A DNA stretch of 49,003 nucleotides from Candidatus Hydrogenedentota bacterium (GCA_012523015.1 JAAYJI010000317.1:1-49003); one strand, 5' to 3'. Counted from the stretch's first letter, positions 1-8,411 are shown. Numbers and translations: made by a program. The notes: generated by a model from the letters alone, not told the origin.

Positions 1-1
1 A

Positions 2-706
2 GATAAGATTGGTCTTTTTGAAGCGGCAGACGGAGGAACCCTATTCCTTGACGAGGTGGGCGATATGTCGGCGATCACGCAGGCGAAGATTTTGCGCGTC
101 CTTCAAAATGGGGAAATCCGTGCTGTCGGCGATTCAAGAATCCGCAAAGTGGACGTGCGCATCATTGCGGCGACCAACCGTGATTTGTTGGAAGGTGTTC
201 AATCCCTCACTTTTCGAGAAGACCTGTATTATCGGCTGAATGTGATTCAAATCCGAATTCCGCCGCTCCGCGAACGTATGGACGCCCTTCCCGCCCTAGT
301 CAACCATTTTCTCATTCAATTCAACCGACGCCATCATAAACACATAAGCGGTGTGGATGCTGCCGCCGCCTCTTATTTAAGACATTATGACTATCCGGGC
401 AATGTCCGCGAATTGGAGAGCATCATCGCCCATGCCGTTATCATGGCTGACGGAGATTTGATTGTCAGCGAAGATCTTCCAGAATATGTACGGCTGGGAT
501 CTCGACCACGCCCGGCGCTGGCGTATCAACAGGAAGAAAAATTGCTGTCCATGGCGGAAATGGAGGCACAGCATATTCGTCATGTGCTGACGGCGCTTAA
601 GGGTAATCAGAGTCAAACGGCGAAAAAGCTGGGCCTGTCCCGTTCGACGCTTTGGCGAAAAATGAGACTCTACGACATTGACCCGCTTGCGGTCGCTGAG
701 GATTGA
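2..706 (+). CDS. Sigma-54-dependent transcriptional activator, C-terminal part (5' end outside window)
   Basis: The reading frame is open to the window edge, so the real start and any receiver or sensor domain lie upstream. The visible 234 residues begin inside the AAA+ sigma-54 interaction domain. They show the Walker B stretch GGTLFLDEVGDM, then LRVLQNGEIRAVG, RIIAATNRDL with the sensor I Asn, FREDLYYRLNV, PPLRER, and the sensor II region YPGNVRELE. The last ~40 residues are a Fis-type helix-turn-helix (GNQSQTAKKLGLSRSTLWRK). The protein would hydrolyse ATP to open promoters bound by sigma-54 RNA polymerase. The GAFTGA loop would lie upstream of the window and cannot be checked. The HTH supports an NtrC-type enhancer-binding protein. 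Its signal and target genes are unknown. The gene converges on the 728-1327 gene with a 21-bp gap. Confidence 0.95.
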   Translation, partial: DKIGLFEAADGGTLFLDEVGDMSAITQAKILRVLQNGEIRAVGDSRIRKVDVRIIAATNRDLLEGVQSLTFREDLYYRLNVIQIRIPPLRERMDALPALVNHFLIQFNRRHHKHISGVDAAAASYLRHYDYPGNVRELESIIAHAVIMADGDLIVSEDLPEYVRLGSRPRPALAYQQEEKLLSMAEMEAQHIRHVLTALKGNQSQTAKKLGLSRSTLWRKMRLYDIDPLAVAED

Positions 707-727
707 TATCCCTGTAGCATAAGGGGA

Positions 728-1327
728 TTAATGACCTTCAGATTCGAGATCGGGCGCTCTATCGTCTGTTTTGCCCTGTGCGATAAAGGCGTTGATGATG
801 GCGACGCGCATTTGTCCGCCCATCGGACCGCCGGTGTAGCCGTCCAGAATGGCGATATCGATTTTTTTTCCGAAACGGTAGAAATAATAGACCCAAACAG
901 GAGCGTAATAGGGTCGCATTTCCAAGGTATTTTCGATCATCGGTTTGGTGCCCCGTTTCCGCAGCACATAACGCAGCATGCCGCGCCGCGCCCGATGTTC
1001 GGCATCTTCTACGGAGATACGGGGCGGGAAGCACGCTTCCTCCGTCTCACGCTCATATAAGAGGGAAACCCTTTCGAAAATTGCACAACTGCCGAAGCTG
1101 GCGTCCACCGTAATCCAAGCGCTGCTGCGCACCTCTTTATGGGTTAGTTCTAGGCGGAACGCATAGGCGGGCATCCAGACAAGCTCCAAGGACGCAGCTT
1201 TTCCGTCAGCCGTCCTTTTGATCGGTCTGCGCCGCCGCAGCCCGTAGAGGTTGGTAAAACGACGCAGTGCGAATTGGCGTCGTGCATCGTCGGCATTGAT
1301 GCGCAGCGGCAGGAATAAAGCGGGCAT
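728..1327 (-). CDS. Hypothetical protein, 199 aa, last gene of the symporter operon
   Basis: I do not recognise a named family. The protein is basic and Arg-rich at the N-terminus (a run RRRRPIKR near residue 32), with no signal peptide and no convincing membrane helix. The C-terminal third carries YYAPVWVYYFYRFGKKIDIA followed by ILDGYTGGPMGGQ. This aromatic strand plus DGxTG turn resembles a short C-terminal module seen in various prokaryotic proteins of unknown function, a resemblance recalled from memory. The start ATG is 3 nt after the stop of the 86-aa membrane-protein gene, so the two are probably translationally coupled. It belongs to the four-gene unit headed by the sodium:solute symporter. 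A cytoplasmic accessory role is possible, but nothing in the sequence proves it. Confidence 0.7.
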   Translation of the reverse strand: MPALFLPLRINADDARRQFALRRFTNLYGLRRRRPIKRTADGKAASLELVWMPAYAFRLELTHKEVRSSAWITVDASFGSCAIFERVSLLYERETEEACFPPRISVEDAEHRARRGMLRYVLRKRGTKPMIENTLEMRPYYAPVWVYYFYRFGKKIDIAILDGYTGGPMGGQMRVAIINAFIAQGKTDDRAPDLESEGH

Positions 1328-1330
1328 GGG

Positions 1331-1591
1331 CTAGGGTCTGGTCGCTTTACGGAAGCCGCGCCAACCGTAAGCGGTAATCCCGGCACCTAACGCAAGGAGC
1401 ACGATGCCGCAAACAGCATTGATGAGCGCAGCCTTGGGCTTATCCATCGCCCACATGGTTCCGATGAGGACGGGAATGCCTAATACGAAAAGGAAAATCC
1501 CGACAGCCATATTGGTTTCGCCGTCCCGTTTCTTCATATCCTTGGCAGCTTGAATTTCAGATTCTTTATTGATATCGATCTCGTGAGACAT
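1331..1591 (-). CDS. Small two-helix membrane protein, 86 aa
   Basis: The open frame extends further upstream to 1858. The internal ATG at 1591 gives the sensible product, because translation upstream of it would run through the preceding 92-aa gene in another frame and lacks membrane-protein character. From MSHEIDINKE the product has a charged cytoplasmic N-terminus of ~27 residues. Two hydrophobic helices follow, roughly residues 29-48 (GIFLFVLGIPVLIGTMW) and 56-75 (LINAVCGIVLLALGAGITAY), and a basic tail (RGFRKATRP). It starts 11 nt after the stop of the 92-aa gene and ends 3 nt before the next start. No family is recognised. Its position in the operon suggests an accessory or stabilising subunit for the upstream symporter. 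Confidence 0.7.
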   Translation of the reverse strand: MSHEIDINKESEIQAAKDMKKRDGETNMAVGIFLFVLGIPVLIGTMWAMDKPKAALINAVCGIVLLALGAGITAYGWRGFRKATRP

Positions 1592-1602
1592 GGATTGATT
1601 CC

Positions 1603-1881
1603 TTAACGAAAGTAATAATAAACGAATACATGGGGCAACATGGACAGGATCGTCCACAACCGCAAATCGGTGTACCATCGATTGTTCGGCCGCTCCAAGT
1701 TGACATAGCTTTCCTTGAGGATAACGCAAACCCAAAGCATGGTACCAAAGAAAAAGACGAGGGCGACTAAGGTTGCCCAAGGTTGATAAACGGGATTGAG
1801 CAGGGTATTGATCGGGTGAAATACACGACTGAGTACAGGATGAAACCAGGTCGTACAAAAAGCTTCAAATTGTGCTTCCAT
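1603..1881 (-). CDS. Small membrane protein, 92 aa, adjacent to SSS symporter
   Basis: The 92-residue product has two hydrophobic stretches, about residues 34-55 (WATLVALVFFFGTMLWVCVI) and 74-92 (LWTILSMLPHVFVYYYF). A short loop between them is rich in Asn, Arg and Tyr. The ATG lies 2 nt after the symporter stop codon, an arrangement typical of translational coupling. Small two-helix partners of solute:sodium symporters are known, for example YhdT with PanF and DUF485 proteins with the acetate permease ActP. This protein is in the same genomic position but I see no clear sequence match to either. A role as a small symporter subunit is therefore an inference from context. Confidence 0.75.
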   Translation of the reverse strand: MEAQFEAFCTTWFHPVLSRVFHPINTLLNPVYQPWATLVALVFFFGTMLWVCVILKESYVNLERPNNRWYTDLRLWTILSMLPHVFVYYYFR

Positions 1882-1883
1882 GC

Positions 1884-3446
1884 TTAGTTATTCCTTTCTT
1901 GTAACGCCTTTTGCGCAGCATTGCTTTGGATGACAGAACCCCAGGTCAGTCCGCGCAGTTTTTCTTCTGATTCCGGCGCGGTCAGCAAGCTGACCACAAC
2001 CGTGACGATCAGGGAGAACACGAAGGACCACCATGCTACGAAGAGGAAGGGATAATCAGAAGTGAAGAGTCCCGGAGTATACTGGAGAATAAAACAGAAG
2101 GTCACGCCGAGGGTAAGCCCGGCAAGCCCGCCCCAGCGCGTGGCGCGCCGCCATGTGATACCTAAAAGCAATATGGCAAGGGTTGGCCCTTGGAACATAC
2201 TCAAGATGGTTTGCATAAACACGTAAATACTTTCGCGGTTGGCGATGGGTTTCGCGAAGATACCTGCCAGTATGATGAGTACCGCGGTGAAAGCACGGCC
2301 GAGATGCAAAGCTTGTCTTTCGGTGATCGGCTTTTTCCCGATCCAAGAACGCATTTCCCCGAGAATATCCGTAATAAACATAGTACTTGCTGAGTTAAGT
2401 GTACCGGATATACTCGACATGAGCGCGGCAAACAAGGCGGCAAACATGAGCCCGCGCAGCCCCGCCGGCAACAGCAACCGAATCATTTCAGGCACCGCAC
2501 GATCAGCCTCTTCGATGGGCAGCTGAGGAACCAAAATCAACGCGCAAAGACCGGGAAGCGCCACCATGAGCGGGATCATGGACTTGAGGAAGCCGCCGAC
2601 CAACATACCGCCTTTGGCGTCCCATTCCGTCCGTGCGCCCAGGGTGCGCTGTACAATAACTTGGTTACCGCTCATGTAGGCAATGGCAAGGACGATACCT
2701 AGTCCGAAGACGATGCCTGTCCAAGGGAATGGTCCGGTCGTGTCGTGAGGTAAAAGGATCGTGAAATGTTCTTGGAATTCCGGGCCTTTTGCCAAGACTT
2801 GTTCGCGCAATGCCGACCAGCCGCCCACTTCCCACAGCGACAAGATAAGCAGACCGAAGCCGCCCACAAACATGACAATCAGCTGCACCACATCCGTGAA
2901 GACAACAGCGGTTAAACCACCGGAAAAGGTGTAGAGACCCGTCACAATCGCCATAAGCCACAAGGACCACATGGCATCCCAGCCCAATACGGTGTACATC
3001 AGTTTGTCTGCAGTTACCCACAACATAATGCTCAAGCTGAGGAACAGAACGATGGCCCAAATGATGGCATTGAGGAACTGCACAGCAGAATTGTAGCGTC
3101 TGCCTAAAAATTCAGGAATGGTGAACACGCCGGTGCGCCAAAAATAGGGTACAAAGACGAAAGCGGCAAAGACCATGGCAGGCATGGAGCCCATCCAGTC
3201 AAAGTTGGCCGCCGAAACACCGTGGCGGAAAGTTGCGCCGGCGACTGCCACAAAGTCCATAGCGCCAATATCGCTGACTACAATGGAAAAACCGATGGCC
3301 CAAAAAGGTAAAGCCTTGCCGGACACAAAAAAGTCTTCCGCATTGCCCACATAACGTGTGCAAAAGAATCCCAATGCGAGGGTTCCCAGCATATACGTGG
3401 TGATAATGGCAATATCTATATTGTGTAAACCAATGATTTCCTGCAT
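1884..3446 (-). CDS. Sodium:solute symporter (SSS family)
   Basis: This 520-aa protein has about 13 hydrophobic helices, the usual size and topology for the SSS/SLC5 family. The conserved signature TFSGGLTAVVFTDVVQ lies near residues 175-190. The motif GNQVIVQRTLGAR, typical of the loop after helix 7, is also present. It would couple inward sodium flow to uptake of a small organic solute such as a sugar, carboxylate or amino acid. The substrate cannot be told from sequence. It is the first gene of a four-gene minus-strand unit, with gaps of 2, 11 and 3 nt between the genes. A purine-rich GGAAGGGCGG lies about 5 nt upstream of the ATG and can serve as ribosome binding site. Confidence 0.93.
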   Translation of the reverse strand: MQEIIGLHNIDIAIITTYMLGTLALGFFCTRYVGNAEDFFVSGKALPFWAIGFSIVVSDIGAMDFVAVAGATFRHGVSAANFDWMGSMPAMVFAAFVFVPYFWRTGVFTIPEFLGRRYNSAVQFLNAIIWAIVLFLSLSIMLWVTADKLMYTVLGWDAMWSLWLMAIVTGLYTFSGGLTAVVFTDVVQLIVMFVGGFGLLILSLWEVGGWSALREQVLAKGPEFQEHFTILLPHDTTGPFPWTGIVFGLGIVLAIAYMSGNQVIVQRTLGARTEWDAKGGMLVGGFLKSMIPLMVALPGLCALILVPQLPIEEADRAVPEMIRLLLPAGLRGLMFAALFAALMSSISGTLNSASTMFITDILGEMRSWIGKKPITERQALHLGRAFTAVLIILAGIFAKPIANRESIYVFMQTILSMFQGPTLAILLLGITWRRATRWGGLAGLTLGVTFCFILQYTPGLFTSDYPFLFVAWWSFVFSLIVTVVVSLLTAPESEEKLRGLTWGSVIQSNAAQKALQERNN

Positions 3447-3790
3447 AACCGCCCTTCCATAAAAGACAGTCCCCGAAACATACGGGGAGATTCGTACAAA
3501 AAAAATGAGTAGGTTATTATGACACAGCCGCCCTCAGGATTCAAAGAAAAGCGGAGCCAACGGAATAATCATGTAGACCGTGATGTTCAATCGGCATCAA
3601 AAGCGGGATTATCCTGCGAAGAGATTCATATAGGAAGTGGACAAAGAATCCTGATTTTAACCCGCTGCCAAGCCATGCTGCCGCCAACACTTCCCTATTA
3701 TGAAATTTCTTCGGAATGAAAGCTTTTTAACACGTGTTTTTCTAAGATATATAGTGTGCGACTACACAAATGATGAGATGAGGTAACTCC
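3447..3790. other. Divergent intergenic region between symporter operon and TlpA-like gene
   Basis: The region is 344 bp with no convincing gene. A 66-codon open frame at 3519-3719 has no recognisable product. A perfect 10-bp palindrome AACACGTGTT (3729-3738) sits about 52 bp before the downstream start and could be an operator for the plus-strand gene. TATATA at 3749-3754 is a weak -10 candidate. GAGGT six bases before the ATG at 3791 is the ribosome binding site of the downstream gene. Confidence 0.4.
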
Positions 3791-4336
3791 ATGAAACTAC
3801 AATATCAAATTACAAAACATATACAACGTGTTTACCACCAAGTGCCGCGTGGACTGTTTTTGACCGCCCTCGTGCTGGCGGCAGTTGTCGGACCGCAATG
3901 CAGCGCCGTACCCAATCCCGTCGAAGGCAAAGAGGCGCCTAGTTTCTCCCTGAAATTGATGGATGGCGGTACGTTTGATCTGTCCGAGCATTTAGGGAAA
4001 CGGCCCGTGGTCTTGGATTTCTGGGCAGTATGGTGTCCCCCTTGCCGCGCTGCCATCCCGAAAGTGGCGTCGACCCGCAGCTCTTTCGCAGATCAAGACG
4101 TCATCATCTTGACCGTGAACTTGGGCGATTCCGTGGAAGGGATCGAAGCCTTTTTGAAAAGTGCATCGGTAGATGTGCCCGTTGCTTTGGATGATTCGGA
4201 AATTGCCAGCGAACTCTATCATATCACCAGCATCCCGACCATGGTTTTCATCGACAAAGAAGGCAAAGTGGCCCGTGTGAATGTGGGCGGCATGAGCGAG
4301 GCCTCGCTCCATTCAGTCATCACGGATCTGCTCTAA
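3791..4336 (+). CDS. Secreted thioredoxin-like protein (TlpA/ResA type)
   Basis: The 181-aa protein has a membrane-targeting segment at residues 21-35 (GLFLTALVLAAVVG) followed by a redoxin domain. The active site is WAVWCPPCR with Cys82 and Cys85, and the cis-proline motif is SIPTMVFID (Pro149). It belongs to the TlpA/ResA/AhpC-TSA superfamily, whose members act outside the inner membrane to reduce disulfides, for example in cytochrome c maturation. There is no classical lipobox: the sequence before Cys37 is VGPQ. The protein may therefore be cleaved by signal peptidase I or stay anchored. The 3' end overlaps the convergent symporter gene by 17 bp. A link to the haem proteins elsewhere in the window is possible but speculative. 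Confidence 0.92.
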   Translation: MKLQYQITKHIQRVYHQVPRGLFLTALVLAAVVGPQCSAVPNPVEGKEAPSFSLKLMDGGTFDLSEHLGKRPVVLDFWAVWCPPCRAAIPKVASTRSSFADQDVIILTVNLGDSVEGIEAFLKSASVDVPVALDDSEIASELYHITSIPTMVFIDKEGKVARVNVGGMSEASLHSVITDLL

Positions 4337-5804
4337 GAACGGCGGGCGCAGCGGGCGCAAAGATCTTGCCTTCGCCCCGTGACACCACCACGGCACCGAC
4401 ACAATCGCCGGTCACGTTCACGACAGTGCGGCTCATGTCGAGGAGTCTGTCCACGCCCAAGACGATGGCGATACCTTCCATCGGAATGCCGGCAGTGCTG
4501 AAAATAATGCCCATGAGCCCAATGCTCGCGCCCGGGATACCCGCTGTGCCGATAGACGCCAGTATAGCCGTCATAAAAATCATGAACTGCTGTTGAAAAC
4601 CAAGCTGCATGCCATAGACTTGCGCCACAAAAAGCGCTGCCACACTTAAATAAAGAGCGGTACCGTCCATATTAATGGTAGCGCCCAAAGGCAGCATAAA
4701 ATTTGTAATGCTGCGATCGGCACCCACCCCTTTTTCCACAGATTCTATGGAAACCGGCAGTGTAGCAAGGCTTGACGAGGTACTGAAGGCTACTTGAAAA
4801 ACGGGGATCATCTTCTTCAAAAAAAAGCGCGGCGAGACCCGCCCCAAAAGCGGGCAAATCACAAAACACAAGACACAAAAATGAAGGCTTAAGCCGAGCA
4901 TCACCGTGAAGAAGTATTTGGTCAAGGTGAGCATATAGCCTAGTCCCAAATCTGAGATGGCGCAGGTCATGAGTGCGAATACGCCCATAGGCGCCAAAAA
5001 CATGACCCAAATAATGATGCGGATCAGCGCCTTATCCAGGCTTTGAAAGACCTGCAGCGCCGGCTGTCCTGCTGTGCCCAAAGTCGCAAGGGCAGCGCCT
5101 AAAATCAACGCGAAAAAAATGACGACGAGAGGATTTTCGCCGACCATGACCGGGTTACGGATGAGGGATGGAAGGATCTCATCCTGAAGACGGCGCCCGA
5201 GTGAAGGAACCGTATCTTCAGTTTCAGCGGCACCATCCGCCGCCGGGGCCCCATCTGTTTCGGATAAGGCTGCAGCTGAGCTCTGTTCCGGTATTAGGGC
5301 GGTGCGGCCGACGCCCGGGCGAATTGTATTGACGAGGAAGAGCCCCAACAACACGGCGAGTCCCGTGGTCGTACAATAGTAGACGAGGCTTTTTGTGCCG
5401 ACAGAACCCAGTTTTGACGGATCGCCTATGCCTGCTGTTCCCGTTAATACGGACACAAAAATAAGGGGCAGGATCGTGAAGGTGAGCAGCAGAATAAAGA
5501 GACGCCCGAAAATCCCGATATAATCACGGACAAAATCTGCCTCGCCCAGAAGGGGGAGTAAAGCGCCGGCAACAATACCTGCCACCATGGCGGCGAGAAT
5601 TTGGCCCGGCAATGAAAAGCGGCGCGGCAGCCACCGACAAAAGCATAGCAGACTCAAGAATAGCAGGATGCTGCGCAGGAACCCCTGCAGGAGGGGGGCG
5701 GTGGTCGTGGGATCGCGCAGTGATGCGCCGCTCAGTATCAGGGCGATCAGCGCAACGGTGAATATCCCATAGGGCAGCCTTCTTTTTTTCGGATAATCTT
5801 TCAC
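4320..5804 (-). CDS. Dicarboxylate/amino acid:cation symporter (DAACS/SDF family)
   Basis: The 494-aa membrane protein matches the GltP/DctA fold. It has the serine-rich re-entrant loop AFSTSSSLATLP, the substrate/sodium site ATINMDGTALY, and the last-helix motif MSRTVVNVTGD, where Arg and Asp set substrate choice. It would import glutamate, aspartate or C4-dicarboxylates with sodium or protons. The sequence has an insertion of about 35 acidic and Ala-rich residues (around 170-205, rich in Glu, Ala, Asp) between transport-domain helices, a likely extracytoplasmic loop. The start is GTG (GTG AAA GAT). A purine-rich AAGAAAAAGGG sits very close to it, so initiation may be weak. The substrate choice is not resolvable from these motifs alone. 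Confidence 0.93.
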   Translation of the reverse strand: MKDYPKKRRLPYGIFTVALIALILSGASLRDPTTTAPLLQGFLRSILLFLSLLCFCRWLPRRFSLPGQILAAMVAGIVAGALLPLLGEADFVRDYIGIFGRLFILLLTFTILPLIFVSVLTGTAGIGDPSKLGSVGTKSLVYYCTTTGLAVLLGLFLVNTIRPGVGRTALIPEQSSAAALSETDGAPAADGAAETEDTVPSLGRRLQDEILPSLIRNPVMVGENPLVVIFFALILGAALATLGTAGQPALQVFQSLDKALIRIIIWVMFLAPMGVFALMTCAISDLGLGYMLTLTKYFFTVMLGLSLHFCVLCFVICPLLGRVSPRFFLKKMIPVFQVAFSTSSSLATLPVSIESVEKGVGADRSITNFMLPLGATINMDGTALYLSVAALFVAQVYGMQLGFQQQFMIFMTAILASIGTAGIPGASIGLMGIIFSTAGIPMEGIAIVLGVDRLLDMSRTVVNVTGDCVGAVVVSRGEGKIFAPAAPAVLRADP

Positions 5805-5850
5805 ACCCTTTTTCTTTGCTCCCTTGTTAAACTGTTAGTTGGTAAACAAT

Positions 5851-5880
5851 TTGTCGTTAACTTTATGAATGTGCCATAAT
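5851..5880 (+). promoter_or_regulatory. Candidate sigma-70-type promoter for acpP
   Basis: TTGTCG (5851-5856) and CATAAT (5875-5880) are separated by 18 bp, in a spacer and flank rich in A+T. Transcription would start near 5887, giving a leader of about 145 nt before acpP. The match was made by eye and is not tested. Confidence 0.4.
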
Positions 5881-5892
5881 ACCGACAGAAGC

Positions 5893-5918
5893 CGATGTAA
5901 GACAACTTCTTTACATCG
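5893..5918 (+). other. Stem-loop in the acpP leader
   Basis: CGATGTAA (5893-5900) and TTACATCG (5911-5918) form a perfect 8-bp stem around a 10-nt loop. It would lie at the very 5' end of the transcript from the candidate promoter and could protect the mRNA or regulate it. No run of T follows, so it is not a classical terminator. Confidence 0.4.
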
Positions 5919-6031
5919 CCCATGTATGGTTGGGAGATTTCCCGGCGCGGCGCACCGGATGCTGCGGCGAGCCGATCATGCAGCCACAGAAGCAGTTATC
6001 CATTTCAGAAAAAAAATAAGGACGATTTGTT

Positions 6032-6283
6032 ATGGACCAAGATCTTTCCCTCAAAATTAAACAATTAATTGCCGACCGCTTTGACCGAAACCTAAACGAA
6101 ATTACCGATGATGCGCGTTTTGTCGAAGACTTGGGCGCTGACTCCTTGGACCTTACCGAACTGATGATGGCTTTGGAAGAAGAATTTGATATCCTCGTTG
6201 ATGACCTTTCCGATTCCATTGATACGGTAGCCGATGCTATCAATTTTATTGAAAAACAGCTGAACGAATCGAAGAACGACTGA
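6032..6283 (+). CDS. acpP: Acyl carrier protein
   Basis: This 83-aa acidic protein has the phosphopantetheine attachment motif GADSLDLTE with Ser38. The helix pattern and length are typical of fatty-acid-synthesis ACP (usually 77-80 aa). The attached 4'-phosphopantetheine arm carries growing acyl chains between the FAS II enzymes in the cytoplasm. AAGGA lies nine bases before the ATG. fabF and rnc follow on the same strand, a gene order conserved in many bacteria. The 177-bp gap to fabF is larger than usual for this cluster and may hold a processing site or second promoter. The C-terminus is slightly longer than usual (KQLNESKND). Identity is secure. Confidence 0.97.
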   Translation: MDQDLSLKIKQLIADRFDRNLNEITDDARFVEDLGADSLDLTELMMALEEEFDILVDDLSDSIDTVADAINFIEKQLNESKND

Positions 6284-6466
6284 CCAAGGCGATACCGTCT
6301 GAGGGGGCGCAAACACCGACTTTGTCGTGGCATTGCTGTGTGTTGCTTTCAAGACGCTTTCTGCCGCCCATTGAGAGGCGGCTTCCCATCGCCGTCTGCC
6401 TATCAGCGCAGGTATAGCAGCATTGCCGTGAGGGGGGACATATGATGCAACTCTCTGGAAATGACT

Positions 6467-7696
6467 ATGGACAAAAATCGTGTTGTCGTGACGGGCTTAG
6501 GTGTAGTGTCGCCCGTAGGAAACAACTGCACAACATTTTGGGACAACCTTGTCGAAGGCCGTTCGGGCATTCGCGCCGCTGATTTTGTGGATGAACGAAC
6601 TGCTTCGCGAATTGCCGGCATGGCGGAAGATGTTGTCCCGGATACGATGTCCCCGAAAGAGCTGAAACGGCAAAGCCGATTTATTTTGTTTGCCCTGGAA
6701 GCGGCGAATCAGGCATGGGCGCAATCCGGGCTCGATATGAACCACGAAGATCCCTATCGCTGCGGCGTTTACCTTGGCACAGGTATCGGCGGTATCCAAG
6801 ATATCGAAGAGAACGCTCTTAAACTCCACGAATCGGGGCCTCGCCGCGTGTCGCCCTTGTTAATGATCAAAGGCTTATCCAATATGGCGGCAGGCACTGT
6901 TGCCATGCAATTTGGATTGCAAGGACCCAATGCCTGTGTGGTGACCGCCTGCGCCACCGGCGCGCAAAGCATTATCGCCGCTGCCAACGCAATCCGTTTG
7001 GGACAAGCCGATGTAATGCTCTGCGGCGGTACAGAAGCCACTGTGATACCCTATGGTCTCGCTGCTTTCAGTTCGTTGCGCGCCCTGTCTACGCGTAATG
7101 ATGCGCCGGAACAAGCGAGCCGACCTTTTGACCGCGACCGTGACGGTTTCGTCCTATCAGAAGGAGCCGGCGTGTTGGTCTTGGAATCAGAAGCCCATGC
7201 GCGCAGCCGCGGCGCGGAGATATTGGCGACTCTTGCCGGCACGGCAGAAACAAGTGATGCCTATCATCCTGTGGCGCCCCGTCCCGACGGATCAGGTGCC
7301 GCAGCCTCCATGCGCTTAGCATTACAGCAGGCCGGTATCGCGCCGGATCAGGTTGATTATTGCAACGCCCACGGCACAAGTACGCGCTTGAATGATGTAG
7401 CGGAATCTCTCGCTTTTTTGGATGTTTTCGGGACTGACACCCCCTTCGTGAGTTCGACAAAATCGATTATGGGTCATTTGCTTGGCGCGGCAGGTGTTGT
7501 CGAGTCCATTGCATGTATACTTACTATTCGGTATAATACCATTCATCCTAATATAAATTATGATTATCCGGATCCGGAATGTCCCATTAACGTGGTGGGT
7601 AACACGGCGCGGGAGGTCTTAGTTGACATTGCCCTATCAAACTCGTTAGGATTTGGCGGGCACAATGCAACGCTGGTCTTCCAAACTTATAAGTGA
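6467..7696 (+). CDS. fabF: Beta-ketoacyl-ACP synthase II
   Basis: The enzyme condenses malonyl-ACP with acyl-ACP to extend fatty acids. Counting from the ATG at 6461, the catalytic triad is Cys164 (VTACATGAQS), His304 (NAHGTSTRLND) and His339 (KSIMGHLLGAAG), as in KAS II. The length (409-411 aa) is normal. Two in-frame starts exist, ATG 6461 and ATG 6467. I prefer 6467, because GGAA (6457-6460) is then six bases upstream and the N-terminus MDKNRVVVTGLG matches the family. A stronger purine run GAGGGGGGA (6430-6438) precedes an out-of-frame ATGATG at 6442, which is odd. The gene sits between acpP and rnc. Confidence 0.96.
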   Translation: MDKNRVVVTGLGVVSPVGNNCTTFWDNLVEGRSGIRAADFVDERTASRIAGMAEDVVPDTMSPKELKRQSRFILFALEAANQAWAQSGLDMNHEDPYRCGVYLGTGIGGIQDIEENALKLHESGPRRVSPLLMIKGLSNMAAGTVAMQFGLQGPNACVVTACATGAQSIIAAANAIRLGQADVMLCGGTEATVIPYGLAAFSSLRALSTRNDAPEQASRPFDRDRDGFVLSEGAGVLVLESEAHARSRGAEILATLAGTAETSDAYHPVAPRPDGSGAAASMRLALQQAGIAPDQVDYCNAHGTSTRLNDVAESLAFLDVFGTDTPFVSSTKSIMGHLLGAAGVVESIACILTIRYNTIHPNINYDYPDPECPINVVGNTAREVLVDIALSNSLGFGGHNATLVFQTYK

Positions 7697-7703
7697 TAGC
7701 CTG

Positions 7704-8411
7704 ATGGATGAAGAACGTTTGGCGGCGCTGCGTGAATTGACTGAAGCACTTGGTCTTAAGTTGCCGTCCTATGAAGCGCTTGATGAGGCGCTTACCCATG
7801 CTTCCTGCTTATGTGAGCCCGATTCAGAAGAATTGCGCTGTTATGAGAGTTTGGAGTTTTTAGGCGATGCAGTCTTGGATTTAGCCGTCTCTGATTTTCT
7901 TTTCAATCGCTTTCCTGACGGTAATCCGGGCAGATTTACTGAGATGCGTGCAACCATAGTAAACCGCAACAGCGTTGCCGAAGTGGCGCGCCGTTTGGGT
8001 ATAGGTGCGTACATTCGCTTGAGCAAGGGCGAAGAAGTCTTGAACGGTCGCAATCGTCTGTCGTTACTTGCTGATTCGTTGGAAGCAGTCATCGGCGCTG
8101 TCTACCAGACCTTGGGTTGGGCAGCGGCTCATGCGTTTATCTGCGACGCCTTTGCATCGGAACTTAATCAGGTTCGCATGGAAGCGCCTGTTTGGGATTA
8201 TAAATCGAAATTGCAACATTATTGTCAGGCACAACATATCGCCTTGCCCCATTTTGTTACGAAAGACGAAGGTCCCGACCATAAGAAAGTTTTCTTCGTG
8301 GATGTTTTTGTTCAAGATCAACACTTGGGCAGCGGTCGTGGTTCGAGTAAAAAAGAAGCTGAACAGCGTGCGGCACAACAAGCGCTGCACATGATACAGG
8401 ATAAAAAATAA
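7704..8411 (+). CDS. rnc: Ribonuclease III
   Basis: This is a double-strand-specific endoribonuclease for rRNA and mRNA processing. The N-terminal catalytic domain has the signature YESLEFLGDAVLDL, and the downstream acidic pair lies in LLADSLEAVIGAVYQ. A double-stranded RNA-binding domain fills the last ~70 residues, from WDYKSKLQHYCQ to SSKKEAEQRAAQQAL. The open frame reaches back to 7653, inside fabF. The ATG at 7704 is preferred because it starts 7 nt after the fabF stop and gives an N-terminus of family length (235 aa in total). No clear Shine-Dalgarno sequence precedes it, so translation may depend on coupling to fabF. ATG 7665 is the main alternative. Confidence 0.95.
   Translation: MDEERLAALRELTEALGLKLPSYEALDEALTHASCLCEPDSEELRCYESLEFLGDAVLDLAVSDFLFNRFPDGNPGRFTEMRATIVNRNSVAEVARRLGIGAYIRLSKGEEVLNGRNRLSLLADSLEAVIGAVYQTLGWAAAHAFICDAFASELNQVRMEAPVWDYKSKLQHYCQAQHIALPHFVTKDEGPDHKKVFFVDVFVQDQHLGSGRGSSKKEAEQRAAQQALHMIQDKK

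Noticed and set aside
1592-1858. Upstream extension of the 86-aa membrane protein frame
   Set aside because: It runs inside the 92-aa gene in another frame and encodes no membrane-protein-like sequence; the ATG at 1591 is the better start.
3519-3719. 66-codon open frame upstream of the TlpA-like gene
   Set aside because: No recognisable product, unusual composition, and only a weak ribosome site; most likely chance.
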